Source: Rhodocollybia butyracea | Lineage: Eukaryota > Basidiomycota > Agaricomycetes > Agaricales > Omphalotaceae | Length of the DNA stretch: 64,000 bases | Assembly (NCBI GenBank): GCA_015501585.1 | Contig: JADNRY010000210.1 | Span: forward strand, 41,566 to 105,565 | Direction: 5' to 3' | Part shown: one piece after another, positions 45,280 to 55,122 of the stretch | How positions within the stretch are numbered: position 1 is the first letter of the stretch | Layout: every line of letters starts with the position of its first letter | Notes under the pieces: model-generated | Told to the model about the DNA's origin: nothing | The model's input: the letters and a program-made list of their open reading frames with translations, nothing else | The model's database searches: none | Made by a program: the position numbers and the translations under genes

Positions 45280-48130
45280 AGTTTTCTCGACGCACAGCAA
45301 TGAAACGTGAAGCTCTCAATGAGAAATTCAGAAGAAACGAGACTCAAGCCTCTAGCAAAGAATGACTAGCTGCAGCTACAACTTCTAAGAAGTCAGAGCG
45401 TAAATCAAAATCCACAGTGGAAATCGAGACAATAGTAGACAAAGAACATCTTTGGTCTGAAATGCAACGCTCCGCAAGGAGCTTCCCTCATAACTTCCCA
45501 GTTGTACTGGAAAGCTACGACGAGGATGATAATTCAACCTCGCCCAAAATAAAGGAGTTATCTGCAGAAGATTTCGATAAATATGTCGAAATCATACAAG
45601 AATTCTCTAGAGAATACTTTCCTTGCAAAATAGAGGAACAAGCGGAGCTAAGAGCTCAGCGCGATATGAAAGAGAATATATCTCAACCAATGCCGGTTGA
45701 ACAAACAGGCAACAAAACAAACAATAATCCTAATCAGGATAATCACGATACAGGGATTAGCTATGAATACATAGCTATCCCAAATACTAACTCGAGACAA
45801 ACAAGATCTAAAGATCAAGTTCAAACGAGTACTAATCGAAAAGGATTGAGAAGTAAATCTTGATCCATCTCTCATCAAAGACAAAGGAAACCTGTTCGAG
45901 TCAAGGTGTGGAAATTCCCACTTGACGACATAGAGTTTGAAGAACTCTATGCTCATGGTCATGCAGACGATGAGCATGAAAAATTATACGCCATCCAAGA
46001 GGAAGACGTTATGGACTTCTCGGCTCTACCAGAGCGAGGTCCGTATACGGATGAGCAAATACCTTTGCTCCGTGCTTGTATTATACATGAGCATATGGAC
46101 ATCCTAGGAGGAGTACCACCGGTACTCCCACCATTTCAAGAAATTAATTATTGAATTAATCTCATTGACGAACAGCATAAGTATAACTACTATATGCCAA
46201 GATGCCCAGATCATCTTAAGACTCAGCTTAGTGATAAGCTTGAGAAATACACTGGTGCTAACTGGTGGATTCAACAAGCTGTTCCACAAGCAGCTCCAAT
46301 GCTTTGCATTCCAAAGAAAAATGGTACTCTTTGTACCATTATCGACTATCGTCAGCGTAATGCTAACACGGTAAAGGATGTAACTCCTTTCCCAGACCAA
46401 GACAACATCCGTAGGGATGTTGCCAAACACAAGTATTGATCTAAAATCGACCTCGGCGATGCATACAAACAGACTCGAACTGAGCCTGGAGATGTATGGA
46501 AGACTGCATTTGCATGCGTCTTTGGGACATTCATTAGCAATGTCATGATGATGGGAGACTGTAACGCTCCCGCCACTTTTCAACAATTGATGACCTACAT
46601 CTTTCGTGACGCTATTGGACAATATGTCCATGCTTATTTAGACGATATATTTGTCTTTAGTAATACACTTGAAGAGCATGAAAAGCACGTCAGAGACATA
46701 CTAGAACGACTCAGGAAACATCACCTGTTTCTAAGGGCAGCAAAGTGTGAACTTTACTCTGAGTCTGTAGACTGCCTGGGCATGTCATTGACGATAAAGG
46801 TATCCATGCGGATACCGATAAGATGTCAAGAATTCGCAAATGGCAAACCCCGCGCATGTACAATGATGTACAGCGCTTTCTGGGACTTGTACAGTACATT
46901 GCACCGTACATGCCCGAAGTAGCCCAGTTCACTGGACCACTTTCAATTATGGTATGGAACAATGTTCCGTTTGTATGGATGCCAACACACAAAGTATGTT
47001 TTCAAAACATTAAACATTTAGCATCAAAGGCTCCAATACTGAAGCCAATTGATCCAAGTAAAGATGAACCTATATGGGTTATCTGTGACGCCTCCGTATT
47101 AGGAGTCAGAAGTATGTACGGCCAAGGCCCTACTTGGCAGACGTGTAGACCTGCGGGATTTATGTCGCGCAAATTCACAGCTGCACAACATAATTATAGA
47201 GTCTTCGAATTGGAGACTCTTGCAATCCTCGAAGCTCTTCTCAAATGGGAAGATAAAGTTCTTGGATATCGTATACATGTGGTCACAGACCACAAAGCAT
47301 TAGAATTCTTCCTTACACAAAGGAAGCTTTCAAGCCCTCAAGCACGCTGGATGGAATATCTATCCAGATTTGACTTTGATATTTGTTATATCAAAGGTAT
47401 AACGAACAAAGTAGCGGATGCGTTATCGCGTTACTACGAATCCGACATGCCTAATGAACATCATGAGGCACATGAATATGTCAATGCAGATATTCGCATT
47501 GACCGAAATCTAGACGACCTTCCACAAGGAAGAATTGAAGAATTAGTTAGCGAGCATCTCGCTAGCATGAACACTTGTTGATCTGCTCGACTTCTCCAAA
47601 AGAAGAAGCAAGTAAATCCTGTAGCCGAGACTATAGAAGCTTGAGACACTGAAGCAGCAGAATTACAATCTGCCGTTAAAGAAAAGGAACCAACAGTTCC
47701 TGTTCCCAATACTACGGAAGAAGATATTACTATCTTCAACTCTCGCGCAAGAGGTGAAGAACCGCTTGCTAGTCATGCCAAAAAGGATGATTTTATAAAG
47801 AACATTAAGCATTGCTACGCTAATGATCCATTATTCTCAAAAGTGCTCAATAGTACTGAGCACCATAAGCCATTCTCAGTCGAGAACGGCCTCATATACA
47901 CTGTAAACCGAGGCAAAGAAAAAGTTCTTTGCATTCCTAACGGTAAAACTGTTAAAGGACAGAGCTTGAGAGGCATAATCGCCGAACAAGCCCATGAAGT
48001 ATTAGGACACTTCGGAGGTCAACAAACCTCCGATTACATCCGCCGATGGTACTGGTAGCCAAGGGTCAATGGTAACATCGATATTGGTAACCTCCCGCAG
48101 GCCAACCATGCCTGCTAATACGCCACCTCA
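45280..48130 (+). pseudogene. Gypsy reverse transcriptase, RNase H and integrase zinc finger
   Basis: Linker with KLYAIQEED, then RT: PRCPDHLKTQLSDKLEKYTG, APMLCIPKKNGTLCTIIDYR, SKIDLGDAYKQTRTEPGDVW, MMGDCNAPATFQQLM and AYLDDIFVFSNTLEEHEKHV with the YLDD catalytic motif (about 46640). A frameshift lies near 46790. RNase H: PIWVICDASVLGVRSMYGQG, YRVFELETLAILEAL and VVTDHKALEFFL. Integrase zinc finger: HEVLGHFGGQQTSDYIRRWY; the core is absent. In-frame stops are TGA at 45363, 45861, 46152, 46437, 47579 and 47642, and TAG at 48056 after YW. The TGA at 46437 falls where Gypsy RTs have Arg. Confidence 0.85.
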
Positions 48131-49773
48131 TGTTGCTGCGCTATTTGGGTATTTACGTGTAGGTATGCGAAAGGTGCTATAAAACAACCTAACAAAAACA
48201 CTACCGCACCTAACCAGACTATCGATATGTAAGGGAGCGAGGGCGGGTTGTCAGAGATTCCCCGAGGGAAAGCTTTGTAATATCGGATGTACGCGCGTGA
48301 CTGCTCCAGGTTCAAGACTGTAGCGCTAACGTGGGTAACTAAGCTTAGACAACTCTTAGAACTAAGTCGAGAGAAGCCTAGTTGGGGTGTACGAGTGTAC
48401 GAGGGAACCAGGTGTGTATGTCCAAATCAATTAACCAAAACCAAAACCAATACAACGAAACTAAGATTCTCCTAGGCAAACTCTGGCTCTAGCTAGAATA
48501 GTAATCTCGAGGTTTGTCAACAACCCTAGGCAAACTCTGGCACTAGCTGCTGTGACGCCGTAAAGTCCTCGACCAAACTCTGGGCCAAGCTACGATATTG
48601 TAAGTGAACTTAATCACTAGGAACTCGTACCACAATCTTAGTGGCTCGTCTAACTTCGTGAAGAAGTCAACTAAGGAACCCTCACTCTGGAGCCAAATAA
48701 TCCCTTACTAGAAGCCGTCCCCTCTAAGGAAGCAACTAGATTTGAGTTGATCTGGAGTTCGAGAGAACTCTACACACTTAAATTCGATCAAGATATAAAT
48801 GGGCTTTGCGAAGCGCGTGAAGTTTATTACTTTCTTAAGATAACCAAGTCAGGAGGCGTCACGCTACTGATCCCGTGGGGACGTTCTACGGAGCACTGGT
48901 CTTAGCAGTCAAGTCGAGGGCAAGAAACTTGTCTTATTGAATAAATATATCTGGCTTATATACTGAGTAGAGAGAGTTTAATACGAAAAATAGATGAAAC
49001 AGATACGGAGAGAGACGGAAAGAGAGTGGAACAGAGGAATCTGGCTCGGAAAGGAAACTCCAGCCTATATATGGTACACACGATAAAGAAATAGTCCATT
49101 CTTGGGTATATATCAGAGGTAAAATATGATTTCGTGAGGATTAACATAGTTTTAGAGTGTTTTGATCCGAGCGAGGTTTCTCCGATTACTCCACAATTCT
49201 CCGGGGTCAGGAGTACCTTTGCGCTTCATGATCACTCGCCGCCCGGTTTCCCTTGGGTGAGTTTCATTCTATTCCTCGGATAGTTCTGTCCATCCTGAGT
49301 GTGATTAACATTCTCTCGAGAAGACCTGTTATCTAGCTTTCCAACGACACCACTTATGATAATCTCGAGCAACTGCGCTGAGTATGTACAAGTGATTCCC
49401 GATATTCGGCTTTAACGGATAAGACCTTCCGTGTATGATTTCTAAGAACAAATGTTTTGATTTGCCAAGGCTATCCCGGCGCGTAGCTTTCCGTAGGACC
49501 GCTAAGCATGTTTCTACCGTCCTCACGGTTGCGACCGGTGCCGCGAATAGATCTCTACGGTTTCCCTCGGGATTGTTCTGGTCCATTGTTACGGACTGTA
49601 AAGTCCACATCTTAACATAGCTCGTTGGGGGTCTTAGTGCGAGGGATGCCTTCCCTCATAATTCCTTCCCTCGAGTAACGCGTTGGCTTAGTACTTATCC
49701 CGCTTCGAGATGTCCTGTAGTTTAGAGAGTCTACACTCTTTGGGTATAACTAGATTGACGATCTAGCGTTACA
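48131..49773 (-). repeat. LTR-like sequence nested in Gypsy integrase, minus orientation
   Basis: About 1,643 bp, plus-strand ends TGTTGCTGCG and GATCTAGCGTTACA, so it reads TGTAACGCTAG to CAGCAACA on the minus strand, with a TATA region (AGTATATAAGC, about 48960). Its 3' half is a diverged inverted match to 39400-40340. No clear target duplication was found. It replaces the integrase core of the Gypsy element. Confidence 0.55.
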
Positions 49774-49918
49774 TCTCCGGGCAGCCCAGGTATCCTCGCT
49801 AGCTTGGCTCTAGGCTACGCTTGTGGGCGTACCTTCACGGCTCGCTGAGTATTATTATTAAGTTCTTTGCCTCGGCAACAGCTATCACGCTCTGGCTCCG
49901 TATAACTCTCTTATTGCA

Positions 49919-50599
49919 TTGTATAACACGTACAAAGTGTCAAAATGTACGGTTACACGCCTTAGGCCGATTTTAGGCCTAATAGCGCGATATTATTTGT
50001 TGGCGGCTGAAGTTATACTTCGGCCAAACTATTATAACAATTTGGTCACTAGTGGCAAAATTACTATTGCTACTGGGACACCTGTCCCTCCAATCGCGTT
50101 TGACGACTCGTTCAACGCCACCATGCTGTCTGTGGCAAGGTTCTTCGCTGAACAAGGGCTGACGGTCGCAGACATCGAGGACGCAGCCTTTTACGCTGCT
50201 AATTGGGTATATTCATATGCACCAAGTAACTCGGACGTAATATTCGCCGCTAACGCGTTACGCGCTAGCTTCACTTCAAATGTACGCCTACCATTAGGGT
50301 ACAACGAAGACTACTGGGTTCCTGGGGTAGGAATTGTTCCTGGCCCCGCACAAGTTATAAATGCACACATTCATAACAACGCTGTTTCAAATACAGCCTC
50401 TTCAAGCAACACGGGGGCAGTCGCTCCCCCAACTACATCCGCAACGACAACGTTGTTTGCACATAACGCCACCCCCGTCGTGGCAAACAATTCAGCCAGC
50501 ATTGCATCCTCTGCTGCAGTGCCCGCTACATCCACCGCTCCTTCCACCGAAGCAGCACCTATGTCCGCTGAAGCCGTTCAGCAGATGGATGAGATGTGA
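49919..50599 (+). CDS. Extra 226-residue frame between integrase and polypurine tract
   Basis: Open frame of 226 codons in the sense of the Gypsy element. The first ATG in frame is 49919-49921 by the reading MYNTYKVSKC, although that codon appears to be a non-ATG start; the next Met is in FNATMLSVARFF (about 50121). The middle has FNATMLSVARFFAEQGLTV and FYAANWVYSYAPSNSDVIFA; the C-terminal 80 residues are Ala/Ser/Thr/Pro-rich and end AEAVQQMDEM. No homology recognised. It could be a third ORF, a remnant of another Gag, or chance. The 3' position recalls env-like or chromodomain extensions, but no such motif is visible. Confidence 0.35.
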   Translation: MYNTYKVSKCTVTRLRPILGLIARYYLLAAEVILRPNYYNNLVTSGKITIATGTPVPPIAFDDSFNATMLSVARFFAEQGLTVADIEDAAFYAANWVYSYAPSNSDVIFAANALRASFTSNVRLPLGYNEDYWVPGVGIVPGPAQVINAHIHNNAVSNTASSSNTGAVAPPTTSATTTLFAHNATPVVANNSASIASSAAVPATSTAPSTEAAPMSAEAVQQMDEM

Positions 50600-50711
50600 G
50601 TCTTGAAGGTTATGCCAACCTTCGAGGCGCCCCACGTTACGCCAACGCTGGAGTCTCCTATCCATCTAGATCATCGCCTCGCTTCTGCGAAGCTTGTCTT
50701 GCGGGGGAGGG

Positions 50712-50911
50712 TGTAACGGCTACGCCGTTACTGGTCTTAAGGCGCTGCGTCGCCATTTAATTTCTTTATATTCAATATATCCATTTTTTCTATATACTGC
50801 ATACCGTATGACTTACATAAGTAAGTCTTCTTTTATACTGGTACACTACATGCTATAAAGCTTGTCGTGTTCACTTGTGTGAATTAAGCAACGCCTCGTA
50901 GAGGCCTTACA
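50712..50911 (+). repeat. Gypsy 3' LTR
   Basis: 200 bp, TGTAACGGCTACG to GAGGCCTTACA, immediately preceded by the polypurine tract GCGGGGGAGGG. The same PPT-LTR junction (GGGGGAGGG then TGTAACG) occurs in the gag-only element at 51.8-55.1 kb. Confidence 0.9.
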
Positions 50912-51172
50912 GCTAGAACCGATTAGATAGATTAATGCTGTAGCTGGAATCTGTTAATACTTATAGTAACATTAAAAAAGAAAGAATATCATGGGTAGCA
51001 CTTGTAAAAGAGAGGGCGGATAGAAAAGCATGTATGATGTAACCAATAGGCCGGCTGCGGCAGAGGGCAGTGCGGCTTATAGGCTGTGCCGTCTTATCGC
51101 TCTTCTTATCTTATTAGCTAATAAGCGGGCGTCTAAACTGTCATGATTTAAAGTATAGGAAGTATAGGATAT
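50912..51172. repeat. Fragment related to the LTR at 35.9 kb, inverted
   Basis: 51056-51170 is the reverse complement of part of 35881-35990 with moderate divergence (shared TTAGCTAATAAGCGGGCGTC). It separates the Gypsy 3' LTR from the resumed MFS exon. Confidence 0.55.
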
Positions 51173-51671
51173 ACATGGCGTTGATTGGAGTGGGTATCAT
51201 TTTAATGTTCCAGTTGATGCAGATGTATGCTGTTAATTCATTTACATTGTATGCTGCTAGTGATTAGTATCTCCCTCTCTTGTCCCTTGTGTCCGTCCTT
51301 TCCACTCCCTTCGCCTTTCTTCGCCTTTCCTTCACTTTTTTCAACGAAGATACTTACTGACCCCAATTCCCCCCAACAGCCCTCGCAGCCGTCTCCTGCC
51401 TCCACGCCATTGCTGGCATCGGCTTCCCGCACCGACAATGTACAATGCCTTGGGGTACGGAAAAGGCGATACAATATTAGCAGTGTTTAGTATCGCTGTT
51501 GGGTGGCCTGCGTGAGTAGCTTTTTTCTTTGTTTTTTTGATGGCTCTTTCCATTCTGTTTCGTTGACTGAGCAATACTATCCTGATGCTCTGCATTTGTC
51601 ATTATGGACGCATACTTTTCTAGAAATATGATAAAGCAATTCAGATGAAGAGTAAGCATGCAAAGAAGTGA
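51173..51671 (+). pseudogene. MFS transporter copy 2, C-terminal exons
   Basis: Continues the gene broken at 13.44 and 17.64 kb. MALIGVGIILMFQLMQMYAV and NSFTLYAAS (51174-51260) precede an intron. ALAAVSCLHAIAGIGFP follows an ACAG acceptor at about 51379. A 7-bp deletion relative to copy 1 then shifts the frame before MYNALGYGKGDTILAVFSIA. The last exon, KYDKAIQMKSKHAKK, ends in TGA at 51669-51671. Synteny with copy 1 shows that about 37.7 kb of nested elements now splits this gene. Confidence 0.75.
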
Positions 51672-51790
51672 GGAAGAAGTTATATTAGGCAGCGGGTTTC
51701 GATTACTCGACTGTTTCACTAACAAGTTTTTCTTTTCAGAGTATAGTGATGTTGTTAGGTCTCTTCTCGCTCTTGTCTCCTCTTCTCTGA

Positions 51791-52043
51791 TATAACGCGC
51801 CCTATGGGCAAAGTCCTTAGGAACACCGGTGAACACGACAAATAGGATACTATTGTGTGTACAACGGTGTAAAAGACTAACTAGACTCTTAAGTAATCAT
51901 ACGATACTTATAGTAACGGATTTATTATATAATTAATAATAAATAGAATGATAAGATAGACCGTTTGGTCTATCGGCGGCGTCTAGGATGACCGTATCGC
52001 CGGATACGGTCAGTGGTGATTATGGAGAGGCGGAGGCGTTACA
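51791..52043 (-). repeat. 3' LTR of gag-only element 2
   Basis: 253 bp, plus-strand TATAACGCGCCC to GGAGGCGTTACA. On the minus strand it follows the polypurine tract directly. Confidence 0.9.
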
Positions 52044-52383
52044 CCCTCCCCCACCAGATTAACATCAGGGATGTGAATCAAAAATGGTAATGACATCATC
52101 ACCATCCAAACCATTTTTAATTTGGTTTAACATAGAATGATCCCGTATCAAGTACAGGATTAATTGATGCGGCGCATCAGATTTTCGGACATGTCCGAAT
52201 CAAACGATAGTGGGGCGTACCACTAGAGCATGATTTGATTCGGAAATGTCCGAATGTTCAACGCGCAGACTCGGAAGTTTCCGAGTATTGCTTAATGAGG
52301 ATTCTCAGTGAGAATCCGGGCTGAGGATAAGTAGTGATGCCCAGGTAAGGCATATTACCTGGGCGTCGGAATAAACCAATAAA

Positions 52384-54549
52384 TCATTCGGAAGGTTTAT
52401 CCTTTCCGATACTTAAGGAAGTGTCCTCCTCGATTGGCTCAAGAACATTTTTAATGTTCTCGGTGTCCGACTCATCGGGGTGTTCTGATGATTCAAGTTC
52501 ATCGTCTCTATTCCTAGAAGAGACATAATATTTAGTGAGGGCCGTGTGGTCCTCAATGCGTGTGACAGCTCTGACCATCACTTCTAATTTGGCATACTCC
52601 GGAACGATCCCCTCGTTCATGAGTTGCCTGATAATATTGAAGGGTAATCCCTCAATAAACCGTTTCCGCATTGTTGCATCATCCGGTGTTTGGAGCATCC
52701 GTGATGCCCATCGTGTAAGTGAGGAATAATAATCCCTCACACCCGTATTGGGTGAATACTCAATAAGGTCAAACTGCCGTGCAGCTTGATGAATGGTTGT
52801 TGCTTGGATGCAACGATCAAAGATATCAATGATGGCGCCTTCAAATGTCCACTTAAGGACAGTGCGGTGTATACCAGCAACTTCGTCGTTATACCAGTCA
52901 AGGGCTTTGTCCTTTAGAAACATGCCAAGCACGGCAGTCCGTGTAGCATTGTAATCGTCACCGCACATGCGGTTGACTACCATCCATTGGAGAAGTGACA
53001 TTAGCCACCGCTCGAAGACATCGACATCCGGAGATCCGTCATAGACCTCCGGAGATGGAACTTTAAGAGCTTTACGGCTCTCAATGGGAGGGATAGGATT
53101 CCCTACCTTATCTCGAATTTGTTTACGGTACACTTTGTGTACCTTGTGTTTCCATCGGGAACGACATTCGTCGTCACCTGTTGTTTCTCGCATCTTAGAT
53201 GCAAGTGAATGCAGTATTTTACAGCGCTCATTAGGAGTAATTTTACCCTTACGGGTAGCAAATTTGTCTAGCCAAGAGGCATCAGATGAAGAGTCAGTAT
53301 TTGACTCGGTATCACTAGAGTCAGATGATTCATCCAACCATGGCCTGCGTTTGCGGCCTTTGGATTTAGCACTCTTGTGCTTCCTCCCCCCTTCACGGGA
53401 TTTTTTGCTAGGCGCTTTCGCTCCAGCATTATTGCTTGGTCCTGGAAAGGACTCAGCGGGTGGAATGTAAAATCGATCCCAGATTTCTCTGGGAGTAGTC
53501 AATTTATCAACGGGTATTCTGTCGACATTATATCCCACCATTTGGTCGGGAAGCCCAGATGGCGCGAATCCGAAATCTCGGAGACTGGTGTTATGTTGGC
53601 GTTGAATCACTATGCAACTCATCCAATCTTTAGCTACTCCCAACGGAAGCGGCTGTGGTTGCAACTCGGCTAATACCGTTGGTACTGGCATTGAACTTGG
53701 CTCTGGCGCATTGCTGGGCGGCAATTTGGGCAGTCTTACGGTAGTGTGTACTACCAGAGGGGCAACAATTTGTGTCACCGGGGCAATGGATATGGTAGTA
53801 GGAACTACCGGAAGGGTACCGTGTTGCGGTCCCATACTGGAATGATTTCCAGTAGTGTTTGGTACAACTACTGGAGGTGTAATAATATTGGGTACCATTG
53901 GCGCCCTTGCAGTAGGGAAGTACATTGTACTTTCCTGTGGTGGTATCGCTACTACCTGATTGAAGTTACGAGGTAACTTCGGTTCACTTTTAATGTTCAC
54001 CGCGCTTTGTGGTGAGCAAGATTTGGTCACCGGTAATGGCCTGGGACCTCGCAGTGTCAGAGACGCTGCCTCTGCATTGGGACTCTGTCTCATGCGGGAT
54101 GTGTAGATGGGTGTCGGTATAGTTACTGACACTGGTGCGTATTCCTGTCGGAATACAGGAACATGACGGGGTGACTTGGTCATCCCTTGTGAATACTGTT
54201 CGTCCAACAGTGATTGTTGGACTGACGGTGCCTTGGGCACAGTCTCACGCCATTGGTGTACCAAGTTGTTTGCCTCAGTAGGAACAGATGGTGCTGCATT
54301 GTGCAATACCGGCGGTGTGACAGCAGGCCGTCTCGGTGTGGGTGCAGCAATAGTGATTCTATTGCTGTTTCTTGATGAAGAAGATCTTTCTTCATCAGAT
54401 CGGATGCTAGATGCATCCCATTTCTCAGTTATATTGAGAATACGATTGAGTACTTGCGTACTCTTGTCGAGTGATGCCGCTACATCTCGTAGCGCAGAAG
54501 AAATCTCACTTAAACCCTCTCGGGTTGGCCGTTTCTTACGAATAGTCAT
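52384..54549 (-). CDS. Intact Gag of gag-only element 2
   Basis: ATG at 54549-54547 (MTIRKKRPTREGLSEISSAL) to TGA at 52386-52384, 721 residues without interruption. The Pro/Thr-rich N-terminal half is disordered. An acidic Ser stretch (DESSDSSDTESNTDSSSDAS) precedes the Gag core: VHKVYRKQIRDKVG, KVPSPEVYDGSPDVDVFERW, MFLKDKALDWYNDEVAG, TTIHQAARQFDLIEY and RDYYSSLTRWASRM. It ends in an acidic tail (SDTENIKNVLEPIEEDTSLS) and lacks a CCHC knuckle. Compared with the Gypsy Gag it stops at about the point where that Gag has its TGA. An open Gag in an otherwise coding-free element suggests selection for Gag function or a recent insertion. Confidence 0.88.
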   Translation of the reverse strand: MTIRKKRPTREGLSEISSALRDVAASLDKSTQVLNRILNITEKWDASSIRSDEERSSSSRNSNRITIAAPTPRRPAVTPPVLHNAAPSVPTEANNLVHQWRETVPKAPSVQQSLLDEQYSQGMTKSPRHVPVFRQEYAPVSVTIPTPIYTSRMRQSPNAEAASLTLRGPRPLPVTKSCSPQSAVNIKSEPKLPRNFNQVVAIPPQESTMYFPTARAPMVPNIITPPVVVPNTTGNHSSMGPQHGTLPVVPTTISIAPVTQIVAPLVVHTTVRLPKLPPSNAPEPSSMPVPTVLAELQPQPLPLGVAKDWMSCIVIQRQHNTSLRDFGFAPSGLPDQMVGYNVDRIPVDKLTTPREIWDRFYIPPAESFPGPSNNAGAKAPSKKSREGGRKHKSAKSKGRKRRPWLDESSDSSDTESNTDSSSDASWLDKFATRKGKITPNERCKILHSLASKMRETTGDDECRSRWKHKVHKVYRKQIRDKVGNPIPPIESRKALKVPSPEVYDGSPDVDVFERWLMSLLQWMVVNRMCGDDYNATRTAVLGMFLKDKALDWYNDEVAGIHRTVLKWTFEGAIIDIFDRCIQATTIHQAARQFDLIEYSPNTGVRDYYSSLTRWASRMLQTPDDATMRKRFIEGLPFNIIRQLMNEGIVPEYAKLEVMVRAVTRIEDHTALTKYYVSSRNRDDELESSEHPDESDTENIKNVLEPIEEDTSLSIGKDKPSE

Positions 54550-54864
54550 AGACTGTTCATTAGGTGGACTCTTGTCCTGCCTGTAGTGCTGTCTTTCAGA
54601 CGCACGTACGGAATGAGTCGCTGATGCGACTGAATGGAAGGTGCGCGATCGCGCACGCTCCGATATGACTTCTCTGATTGATTTCGAGAGGTCATGGGGA
54701 CAGCAAATGATATAGCAAGAAGGAAAAATGGAGCGGGTTTGTATAGCTTGTGAAGCGAGTTGGAATAATGATTGTTATACTTGGTAGTATAACTGTTTTT
54801 AGCTTGTTTTAACTAATAGCTTTGTGTTATTCACACAATAGTAATTTTTTGATGTTCAAAAAAG

Positions 54865-55117
54865 TATAACGCGCCCTATAGGCAAAGTCCTTAGGAACAC
54901 TGGTGAACACGACAAATAGGATACTATTGTGTGTACGACGGTGTAAAAGACTAACTAGACTCTTAAGTAATCGTACGATACTTATAGTAACGGATTTATT
55001 ATATAATTAATAATAAATAGAATGATAAGATAGACCATTTGGTCTATCGGCGGCGTCTAGGATGACCGTATCGCCGGATATGGTCAGTGGTGATTATGGA
55101 GAGGCGGAGGCGTTACA
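54865..55117 (-). repeat. 5' LTR of gag-only element 2
   Basis: 253 bp; see the 3' LTR. Differences from it: G/A at one non-CpG site and five CG versus TG or CA sites. Confidence 0.9.
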
Positions 55118-55122
55118 TCTGA

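Larger units (their letters stand above)
41741..50911 (+). mobile_element. Decayed Gypsy LTR retrotransposon with nested LTR
   Basis: LTRs at 41741-41924 (first about 16 bp missing) and 50712-50911. In order it holds Gag, CCHC knuckle, aspartic protease, reverse transcriptase, RNase H and the integrase zinc finger, which is Gypsy order. The integrase core is lost at about 48.1 kb, where a 1.6-kb LTR-like sequence is nested, and an extra frame (49919-50599) lies before the polypurine tract GCGGGGGAGGG. I see no target duplication, consistent with a damaged left end. The two LTRs differ at three sites, two of them at CpG. Confidence 0.85.
51791..55117 (-). mobile_element. Gag-only LTR retroelement (TR-GAG type), family 2
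   Basis: A 3,327-bp element with 253-bp LTRs (51791-52043 and 54865-55117) flanked by TCTGA on both sides (51786-51790 and 55118-55122). The only long frame is Gag; the 340 bp between its stop and the LTR hold no RT, RNase H or integrase. The polypurine tract (GGTGGGGGAGGG, minus strand) and the post-LTR sequence CTTTTTTGAACATCAA match those of the Gypsy element at 41.7-50.9 kb. It inserted just downstream of MFS copy 2. The LTRs differ at six sites, all transitions and five at CpG. Confidence 0.88.

Noticed and set aside
48131..49773. Target duplication for the nested LTR-like sequence
   Set aside because: Flanks CCTCA and TCTCC do not match; boundaries may be slightly off or the insertion may have been accompanied by deletion.
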